A stretch of 64,000 bases of DNA from Verrucomicrobiaceae bacterium (lineage in GTDB: Bacteria > Verrucomicrobiota > Verrucomicrobiia > Verrucomicrobiales > DEV007), in assembly GCA_004211885.1 (NCBI GenBank), contig SHBV01000010.1, positions 1 through 64,000 of the forward strand. The letters run 5' to 3'. How positions within the stretch are numbered: the stretch's first letter is position 1; each line of letters opens with the position of its first letter. Below the pieces are notes generated by a model. The model had not been told where the DNA came from. It was given only the letters and a program-made list of their open reading frames with translations, and ran no database searches. Shown in pieces: positions 57,690 to 64,000 of this stretch. A program made the translations under genes and the position numbers.

Positions 57690-57717
57690 ATATCTAAATA
57701 TCGTGATACGTTGATAT
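57690..57717. promoter_or_regulatory. Candidate operator between metK and the ArsR-methyltransferase gene
   Basis: The 26-base divergent gap contains the palindrome TATCGTGATA (57699-57708), flanked by ATATC (57690-57694) and GATAT (57713-57717) arms that form a wider inverted repeat. Dyads of this size and position are typical ArsR-family operators. Promoter elements would have to lie inside the flanking genes' starts. Confidence 0.45.
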
Positions 57718-58681
57718 GTCAGTCCAAAATCCTATGACGTCAATATTGAAATGGCTCAAATTGCTTGCCGATCCCACACGAGTACGAATTCTGCGGATTT
57801 TGCGTAAAGAAAAACTCTCCGTAGCAGAAATTCAAAATGTACTTGGAATGGGACAATCCCGCATATCTTCTCATTTAGCCCAATTAAAATCATCAGGACT
57901 AGTCAAGGACGAAAGGTTCGGCAAAAATATTTATTATGAAATAGTTGAACCCAATGATGCAGAAAGAGAAGCTCTCAATAGAATCTTTGCCGTCATCGAC
58001 TCTGCTTCAGAGGAAATACCAGAATGTTTTGAGGATTCAGAAGCATTAAAATTAGCCATTAAAAAACGTTCAGATAAAGCCAGGGCCTACTTCGACGAGT
58101 TGGCTGGCAACTTTGGCCAAAAATACGTGCCAGGTCGGAGTTGGAAAAGTTTGGCTGAAATGCTCCTCCAAATTATGGATCCTGGCATTGTTGCGGATTT
58201 AGGATCTGGCGAAGGCACATTGACTCAGCTCCTAGCTCAAAGAGCAACAAAGGTTATTGCCATTGATAGTTCAAATAAAATGATTAATTATGCATCCAAA
58301 ATCAGTCAAGAGAACGGTTATGACAATATCGAATACAGGCTCGGCGATATCCAATCACCGCCCATAGATGACAATACCGTGAACCTCACTATTTTAAGCC
58401 AAGCTCTACATCACACTGACAAACCGCAAATAGCCATTGAAGAAGCTTTCAGAATCACAGTTCCCGGTGGAAGGGTAGTCATTCTTGATCTTTTAAGACA
58501 TGACTTCGAGCAAGCCCGTGACATCTATGCTGACATTTGGCTAGGCTTTACAGAAATTGAATTAAGAGAATATCTTAAAAATGCTGGATTCATTTCCATT
58601 CAAACTGCAATAGTTGATAAAGAACAGAAGGCCCCACATTTTGAAACTCTTATGGCAATTGCTCTAAAAAATAATAATTAA
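57716..58681 (+). CDS. ArsR-family regulator fused to a SAM-dependent methyltransferase
   Basis: This 321-residue protein has an N-terminal winged helix (about 8-80; [40 protein letters not shown]) and a class I methyltransferase domain (about 130-290; [39 protein letters not shown]). The fusion is a known architecture. No metal-binding cysteine motif of arsenic sensors is visible. Divergent position next to metK-ahcY suggests control of the SAM cycle by binding SAM or SAH in the methyltransferase pocket, by analogy with the ArsR-family SahR regulators of Proteobacteria. That role is inferred. Confidence 0.92.
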   Translation: MSVQNPMTSILKWLKLLADPTRVRILRILRKEKLSVAEIQNVLGMGQSRISSHLAQLKSSGLVKDERFGKNIYYEIVEPNDAEREALNRIFAVIDSASEEIPECFEDSEALKLAIKKRSDKARAYFDELAGNFGQKYVPGRSWKSLAEMLLQIMDPGIVADLGSGEGTLTQLLAQRATKVIAIDSSNKMINYASKISQENGYDNIEYRLGDIQSPPIDDNTVNLTILSQALHHTDKPQIAIEEAFRITVPGGRVVILDLLRHDFEQARDIYADIWLGFTEIELREYLKNAGFISIQTAIVDKEQKAPHFETLMAIALKNNN

Positions 58682-58741
58682 ATCTCTGAGCATTCTCAGA
58701 TCAATGATTATCAACCAACACCGTCTCAATAAGAATTAACA

Positions 58742-59341
58742 ATGTTTACTGGACTCGTCGAAAAGACAGGGAGCATTTCAGCTCTGCAAAATACAGAGAA
58801 AGGAGCCAAACTAATTATAGAAATTCCTTTCTCAGATGAATTGTCCATTGGAGACAGTGTAGCTGTTAACGGGTGCTGCTTGACTGTTTCAGCAATAGGG
58901 AAAGGAGAAATCTCGTTCGATTTACTGACACAAACATTAAAGGTGACTGCCCTAAATGATCTAAAGCCTGGAATGGTTGTTAATCTTGAAAGGGCCCTTA
59001 TCGCAGGTCAACGAATAGGCGGCCATCTGGTCACAGGACACATAGATAACGTCTCTGAAGTCATCTCCTACGAGCCAATAGCTGAAGACTATAAATTGGA
59101 AATTCTTCTTCCAAGTGATACGGCCAATCTAGTCATTGAAAAAGGATCAATCTCAGTAGATGGAATCAGTTTAACAACTGCTGAAATTAATGACAAAACC
59201 GAAAGCTTCACTTGTTTTATCACTCCCCATACACATAAAAGTACAAACCTCATAGATATAAAGAAAGGGGCCCGAGTGAATTTAGAATTCGATCTTATAG
59301 CAAAGCACATCGAACGCTTAATTAACTATCAAAATAGATAA
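58742..59341 (+). CDS. ribE: Riboflavin synthase, alpha chain
   Basis: This 199-residue enzyme converts two 6,7-dimethyl-8-ribityllumazine molecules to riboflavin. It has two lumazine-binding repeats: MFTGLVEKTGSI with NGCCLTV and VTGHIDN in the first, then SVDGISLT and FITPHTHKSTNL in the second. The length is normal. It follows the ArsR-methyltransferase gene by 60 bases but has no obvious functional link to it. The gene is convergent with nrdA. Confidence 0.97.
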   Translation: MFTGLVEKTGSISALQNTEKGAKLIIEIPFSDELSIGDSVAVNGCCLTVSAIGKGEISFDLLTQTLKVTALNDLKPGMVVNLERALIAGQRIGGHLVTGHIDNVSEVISYEPIAEDYKLEILLPSDTANLVIEKGSISVDGISLTTAEINDKTESFTCFITPHTHKSTNLIDIKKGARVNLEFDLIAKHIERLINYQNR

Positions 59342-59402
59342 TCCTTAGCATCCACTTCAAAATAACGAAGCCACTTATGGTCAAAATTTAATTCCAAAAG
59401 TC

Positions 59403-62400
59403 TTACTGGCAAGCTTCGCACTCTTCTCCGTTCATCATAGCATCGATACTACAAGCCTTAGCCTCTTCAGCCGTATACTCTTTCTTGGCTTCTTGCCCTT
59501 CCTCTGCCGATTGAATTCTCACTTCTTTATTACCCTTAACGGTGGATTTCTCAATATTTGAAGCTGCGAGGCTACGGAGATAATAAGTAGTCTTTAGGCC
59601 GGAACGCCAAGCTTCTCTATACATATGTGATAAAGCCTTAAGGTCTGGTGTAGCAATAAAGAGATTCAATGATTGAGACTGATCGATCCACTTCTGACGA
59701 CGGGCTGCCGATTTAATCAACCACCCATAATCAATAGAAAAAGCTGTGGAATATTTCTTTTTAAGATCATCAGGAATCTCATCAATGTCGTCCAATTCTC
59801 CATCATGATACTTGAGCTGGTCAGCCATATCCTTATTCCAAAGGTCTAACTTTTTCAGGTCTCTTACCAAATATGAATTTAATACTATGAAGTCACCAGA
59901 AAGATTACTCTTAACAAAGAGATTCTTATAGGTCGGCTCAATGCATGGCGAGCTTCCCATAATATTCGAAATTGTAGCGGTCGGGGCAATCGCAAGAACG
60001 TTAGAATTACGCATCCCTTGTTTCTTTATCTTTTCGCGCAATTTGTCCCAATCCATTTTACCTCCACGAGCCACATCAACTTTTTCTCCTCTCTCCTGCT
60101 CAAGAATATCCACAGTGTCTGGAGGCAACAAACCCCGGTCCCATTTGGATCCTTCATAAGTAGAATAAGGTTCACGCTCTTTCGCTAAATCACTAGATGC
60201 TTCATATGCATAATAAGCAATTGCCTCCATAAATTCATCATTGAAATCAACTGCTTCTTGGGATCCAAAACAATTATTTCTCTGAAATAAGGCATTCTGC
60301 AATCCCATCACACCAAGACCAATTGGTCGATGACTCTGATTGGCCTTACGAGCAGCTTCAGTCGGATAAAAGTTAATATCAATTACATTGTCGAGTGCAC
60401 GGACAGCAATGCTGACAGTCTCCTGTAATTTCTCATGATCAATCTCACCCTTTTCATCAATGTGATTATCAAGCACTACTGATCCTAAGTTGCATACTGC
60501 CGTTTCGTCAGGGCCTGTGTTTAGAGTAATTTCAGTGCACAAGTTAGAGCTATGGATTACTCCACAATGGTCTTGGGGGTTTCTAATATTACATGGATCC
60601 TTAAAGGTTATCCACGGATGGCCGGTCTCGAAGAGCATTTTTAACATGTGCTTCCAAAGCTCAATGGCTGGCATTGTCTTTCCAAAAATCTCACCAGATT
60701 TGACCTTTTCTTCATATTCCACATATCGTTTTTCAAAGGCAGTACCGTAAAGTTCATGTAGGTCAGGTGCTTCATTGGAACGAAAAAGAGTCCAATCTCC
60801 TCTAGCTTCCATGCGCTTCATGAATAAGTCAGGAATCCAATTCGCTGTATTCATATCGTGAGCTCGCCGACGGTCATCACCGGTATTTTTCCTCAGATCA
60901 AGGAAGTCCATAATGTCCAGATGCCAACTCTCCAAATAGGCACAACCTGAACCTCTTCTCTTTCCTCCTTGGTTGACGGCTACTAACTGATCATTGTGTA
61001 ATTTAAGAAATGGGATCACTCCTTGGCTCTCTCCGTTCGTCCCTTGTATGTAACTGCCGGTTCCACGAACTGCAGTCCATGATCCACCCAAACCTCCTGC
61101 CCACTTGGAAAGATAAGCATTCTCAGCGATGCCTCGCTGCATGATAGATTCAATCGAATCGTCCACCTTATATAAATAGCAGGAACTTAATTGAGAATGG
61201 TTAGTAGCAGAATTGAATAATGTTGGAGTCGAAGAACAGAATCTGCGGCCCTTGTATAAACGATATAGGTTTATGATTTTCTCTGAACGGTCATTCGATT
61301 CATCCAAGAACAAACCCATGGCCACTCGCATCCAAAATAACTGTGGAGTTTCCAATCGACGGTGCTTTTCAGATGTCTTATCAACAATTAAATAACGATC
61401 GTATAACGTTTGAATGCCTAGGTAATCAAAGTCTAAATCTGCGGCAGGATCAATCGCTTCAGCGAGCGCGTCAATGTCATGCTCTCTCAATCGTTTATTG
61501 AGACGGCCAATATCAATTCCTCTTTGTATACTGGCCTTGAACCCCTTACGGTGAGCCGCTGGCAAAGCACCTATCCCATCATCAATGATACTCCAATCAA
61601 GGACCTCCTCATATATATATGTTAATAAAATTCTTGCTGCAAACTTAGAAAAGTCAGCGTCTCTCTCTATTAAACTTTTAGAATTCAGAACAATGGTCTT
61701 ATCCAAATCGGACCGATCCATTTCAGGAAATACAGACCGTCGTAATTCTCGCTCTATCTCATCCGCATTCAAACAAAGATCCAGCTCGAGAGATGCAAAC
61801 TCAATTCTTCTTCGTAAATCAGCTCCATCCCAAAGCAACGTTGACCCGTCCTCATTACGAACCAAGACTAACGAATCTTGATTCGGATCAGCTTCTGTTG
61901 CAGCGGCTTCTTCTTCCTCGACTCGTTCCACCTCACGCAATAATGCGCGATGAGCACGATAAAGGATATATGCTTCCGCTACCTTGAAGTGGCCCTGCCT
62001 CATCAACTCCTCTTGGACCTTGTCTTGTAAATCCTCAATATGTATAAAACCTACTTCGCTCTCACTCATCTTGTCACTGAGTCCCTGCGCAACCTCAACT
62101 GCTGGGCTAGGGTCAAGTTGTAATGAAAGAAAAGCCTGAGTCACAGCAGTCTCGATTTTTCGAGCATTCCAACTAACTGATTTACCGTTGCGACGAAGAA
62201 CCTTGATGGTCTGATTCTTTGTTTGATCATTAGAAGCAGAATTATCAGCGTTATTTCGTAAACGCATAATCAATGAACGAGCAACGTCATGCGCATTGTT
62301 CTTAACAAGTGCACGTTCAATAATCTTGGTTAATTCAACTGAATTGAAAGTAACCTCAGAAGAGCTTGAATCCTCCGTTTGCTCAACAATGTCCTCAGTG

Positions 62401-62693
62401 ACTGAGCGAGCAATGCCCGCAACTAGACGTTGATTTTCATCATTGAAAATATCTTCTTCTTTACGAGATAGCAGTAAGTCAGTGAGGGCTCCACCTACAG
62501 TGTCAGCAACATCCGCTGCATTATAGTCTCTTACTTGACCTCCAATTTCTATTTTAATCTGAAGCTTCCCAGGGAGGGCCGGTGCCTCTTCCTCAGCAAA
62601 ATCAGACCAATTAAATCGAGGCTTCTCTTCATCCGAAGCATGGGCAAATTGCTTAAGTAAAATATCTTCTTCTAAAACATTTCTTCCGATCAT
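59403..62693 (-). CDS. nrdA: Ribonucleoside-diphosphate reductase, large subunit, with N-terminal ATP-cones
   Basis: This 1096-residue catalytic subunit has three ATP-cone-like modules at the N-terminus (about 45-155, 160-255 and 270-365; the first is diverged), which bind ATP/dATP for allosteric control. The catalytic barrel shows LSSCYLYKVDDSIESI, the radical cysteine Cys719 in SNLCTEITLN, TAVCNLGSV and PTATISNIMGSSPCIEP. The C-terminal redox pair is Cys1092 and Cys1095 (CEAC). The long multi-cone form is typical of chlamydial and related PVC enzymes. nrdB lies 74 bases upstream on the same strand. Confidence 0.97.
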   Translation of the reverse strand: MIGRNVLEEDILLKQFAHASDEEKPRFNWSDFAEEEAPALPGKLQIKIEIGGQVRDYNAADVADTVGGALTDLLLSRKEEDIFNDENQRLVAGIARSVTEDIVEQTEDSSSSEVTFNSVELTKIIERALVKNNAHDVARSLIMRLRNNADNSASNDQTKNQTIKVLRRNGKSVSWNARKIETAVTQAFLSLQLDPSPAVEVAQGLSDKMSESEVGFIHIEDLQDKVQEELMRQGHFKVAEAYILYRAHRALLREVERVEEEEAAATEADPNQDSLVLVRNEDGSTLLWDGADLRRRIEFASLELDLCLNADEIERELRRSVFPEMDRSDLDKTIVLNSKSLIERDADFSKFAARILLTYIYEEVLDWSIIDDGIGALPAAHRKGFKASIQRGIDIGRLNKRLREHDIDALAEAIDPAADLDFDYLGIQTLYDRYLIVDKTSEKHRRLETPQLFWMRVAMGLFLDESNDRSEKIINLYRLYKGRRFCSSTPTLFNSATNHSQLSSCYLYKVDDSIESIMQRGIAENAYLSKWAGGLGGSWTAVRGTGSYIQGTNGESQGVIPFLKLHNDQLVAVNQGGKRRGSGCAYLESWHLDIMDFLDLRKNTGDDRRRAHDMNTANWIPDLFMKRMEARGDWTLFRSNEAPDLHELYGTAFEKRYVEYEEKVKSGEIFGKTMPAIELWKHMLKMLFETGHPWITFKDPCNIRNPQDHCGVIHSSNLCTEITLNTGPDETAVCNLGSVVLDNHIDEKGEIDHEKLQETVSIAVRALDNVIDINFYPTEAARKANQSHRPIGLGVMGLQNALFQRNNCFGSQEAVDFNDEFMEAIAYYAYEASSDLAKEREPYSTYEGSKWDRGLLPPDTVDILEQERGEKVDVARGGKMDWDKLREKIKKQGMRNSNVLAIAPTATISNIMGSSPCIEPTYKNLFVKSNLSGDFIVLNSYLVRDLKKLDLWNKDMADQLKYHDGELDDIDEIPDDLKKKYSTAFSIDYGWLIKSAARRQKWIDQSQSLNLFIATPDLKALSHMYREAWRSGLKTTYYLRSLAASNIEKSTVKGNKEVRIQSAEEGQEAKKEYTAEEAKACSIDAMMNGEECEACQ

Positions 62694-62767
62694 GTAACAG
62701 TGGAGTTGTAAATATTGGCAGGATAAGTTTAGTGTCTTGTGGTATTAAAATTTAAACAGAGAATCAA

Positions 62768-63853
62768 TTAAAGCTCATCATCATCTACCGTCTCAAGTGA
62801 CGAAGCTTTCTGGTACTCAGTGACTCTTCCTTCAAAAAAGTTTTGCTCTTTCTTAATGTCCATCATTTCCGCGAGCCAAGGAAATGGATTATCTACGTCT
62901 GGGCATAAGGGCTTGAGGCCGACACCCTCGAGCCTACGATCAGCAACATAATCAATGTATTGCGTAAATTCTTCACAGCTCAAACCAACGGAGTTCACCG
63001 GCAAACAATCTTTTATGAAATCTTTTTCTAATGTGATTGCCTCTCTCATGATTTCACGCAATTCATTCCTAAAATCTTCCGTCCAAATTTCTTTGTTTTC
63101 CTCTATAAGATCCATGAACAGATTTCTACAAAGTTCTATGTGATTAGATTCATCGCGGAGCGTATATCTAAACATTTGCCCAATGCCCGGGAATTTATTT
63201 TGCCGGTAAAGACTTAAGACCATTCCAAATAGACCATAGAACTGAGTGCCTTCCATGCATTGTCCAAAAACAAAAATATTCTTAGCCAGTAGTTTTTTAT
63301 TCTCTGGCTGAGTAAGATCAATGTCTCTGCGTAACTCACCAGAGATACTGGTAACAAATTCATTCTTTCGTTTGATCGTTGGTATCTGTTCAAACATAGC
63401 TTCACACTCGTGTGGATTAATGCCCAACGAACTGATCATATAAAGGAGCGAATCAGCATGGATATTTTCCTCGTGAGCGTGCCGACCTAAAACGAGCTTA
63501 AGTTCAGGAGCCGTTACAAGTTCGCGGACAACATGAAGCATATTGTCACCGACAATGCCTTCCGCTGCAGAAAAGTAGCCTATCCCCATACGAATGATCC
63601 AGCGCTCACTATCTGATAGCTCCTTGTCAGACTGCCACTGCTCGATGTCCTTTCCCATTGGAATATCCTCAGGCTCCCAATGATTTGCCTTCATGTTCCG
63701 ATAAATTTCATAAGCCCACTGATACTTCAAAGGTAACAGGTTAAACGCCATAGTCGGACGGCCATTTATAACTGACTTAGCAGCAAAAGCTTCTTCCGCC
63801 TTTTCTTGGTCTAAAACGAACTTCTTATTGCCTATTTCGAACGCTTTTTCCAT
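62768..63853 (-). CDS. nrdB: Ribonucleotide reductase small subunit, class Ic-like (no radical tyrosine)
   Basis: This 361-residue ferritin-like subunit assembles the radical-generating metal site. Expected ligands can be placed: Glu98 (YFSAAEGIVGDN), Glu129 and His132 (HEENIHADSL), Glu201 (CMEGTQFYG), Glu235 and His238 (RDESNHIEL). The first ligand is Glu, where tyrosyl-radical enzymes have Asp. The residue four after His132, normally the radical Tyr, is Leu136. Both features match class Ic enzymes such as that of Chlamydia, which use a Mn/Fe cofactor instead of a tyrosyl radical. The gene precedes nrdA. The residue placement is by eye. Confidence 0.95.
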   Translation of the reverse strand: MEKAFEIGNKKFVLDQEKAEEAFAAKSVINGRPTMAFNLLPLKYQWAYEIYRNMKANHWEPEDIPMGKDIEQWQSDKELSDSERWIIRMGIGYFSAAEGIVGDNMLHVVRELVTAPELKLVLGRHAHEENIHADSLLYMISSLGINPHECEAMFEQIPTIKRKNEFVTSISGELRRDIDLTQPENKKLLAKNIFVFGQCMEGTQFYGLFGMVLSLYRQNKFPGIGQMFRYTLRDESNHIELCRNLFMDLIEENKEIWTEDFRNELREIMREAITLEKDFIKDCLPVNSVGLSCEEFTQYIDYVADRRLEGVGLKPLCPDVDNPFPWLAEMMDIKKEQNFFEGRVTEYQKASSLETVDDDEL

Positions 63854-64000
63854 TAGATTAGATTCTCTTTCTTTTTTTGACTTAAAATTAATTAATTACT
63901 ATTACTATTTTGGATATCTTAAACGTTCTTATTTTGGTCGGAGCTCCGCTTTGTGATCAGCTAAAACCCCCGTAAAAGCACGTCTTTTCGCAACAGAAAG
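63854..64000. other. Region upstream of nrdB, window edge
   Basis: These 147 bases hold an AT-rich stretch next to the nrdB start (read on the minus strand) and a more GC-rich stretch near the edge. The nrdBA promoter should lie here. I found no clear NrdR-box pair and no gene. Confidence 0.3.

Noticed and set aside
57690..57715. SAM or SAH riboswitch in front of metK or ahcY
   Set aside because: The gaps (26 and 18 bases) are too short to contain any known SAM/SAH aptamer.
58682..58741. Hairpin TCTGAG/CTCAGA between the regulator gene and ribE as a terminator or FMN riboswitch
   Set aside because: It is a six-base-pair stem without a T tract, and 60 bases are too few for an FMN riboswitch.
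63854..64000. NrdR boxes upstream of nrdBA
   Set aside because: No pair of ACAC-type palindromes matching the NrdR consensus could be seen in the visible 147 bases.

Overview
The window looks like a chromosomal segment of a marine-type PVC-superphylum bacterium, most likely Verrucomicrobiota, with Planctomycetota as the second choice. This rests on gene content: two DUF1549/DUF1553 plus DUF1501 pairs, secreted sulfatases, an ECF sigma factor followed by a FecR-LamG protein, Gfo/Idh/MocA oxidoreductases with twin-arginine starts, very large LamG/thrombospondin-3 and lamin-tail/CotH surface proteins, and a ribonucleotide reductase of the Chlamydia-like tyrosine-less type. The DNA is moderately AT-rich. 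I saw no rRNA, tRNA, CRISPR array, prophage or intact insertion sequence. No stretch longer than 300 bases lacks a gene.

Layout. 1-12486 (minus): an isochorismatase/ThuA-like protein, a DUF1549/DUF1553 protein carrying discoidin domains, a DUF1501 protein, and a giant lamin-tail/CotH protein that runs off the left edge. 12714-14066: a coiled-coil lipoprotein with a formylglycine-enzyme-like fold. 14168-18507 (minus): a second DUF1553/DUF1501 pair. 18648-22583 (plus): ECF sigma factor, FecR-LamG protein, esterase and methyltransferase. 22570-24675 (minus): a vanadium-haloperoxidase/PAP2 family protein. 24814-26479: tgt and yajC, closed by a clear terminator. 26645-31576: a 1643-residue protein with five LamG units. 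31605-38559: hydrolase, exported MsrA, a sulfatase apparently split from an SGNH-hydrolase extension by a -1 frame change, a histidine-rich repeat protein and a second sulfatase. 38584-48993: aldo/keto reductase, RNA-binding protein, oxidoreductase, ABC exporter, POT transporter, serine hydrolase and two TPR proteins. 49134-53705: a four-gene cluster of sugar nucleotidyltransferase, sugar kinase, degenerate GlgE-like protein and CHASE2-like membrane protein. 53761-64000: a second oxidoreductase, ahcY-metK divergent from an ArsR-methyltransferase, ribE, and nrdB-nrdA.

How the genes fit together. Much of the left half is extracellular: sulfatases, esterases, carbohydrate-binding modules and DUF1501/DUF1553 pairs suggest degradation of complex, partly sulfated polysaccharides or other surface-bound matter. 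The right half is housekeeping: SAM cycle, riboflavin, deoxynucleotides, tRNA queuosine modification and protein export.

The most unusual points are: (1) the sulfatase/SGNH frame break at an in-phase A-AAA-AAC site inside a nine-A run next to a perfect 12-bp inverted repeat; (2) a GlgE-like protein that appears to have lost its catalytic residues, in an operon with an AmgK/MurU-like pair; (3) an NrdB with Glu at the first metal ligand and Leu at the radical-tyrosine position; (4) a POT transporter with a pseudopilin-like insertion; (5) a formylglycine-enzyme fold lacking the active-site cysteines. All family assignments are from reading motifs by eye; no search was run.
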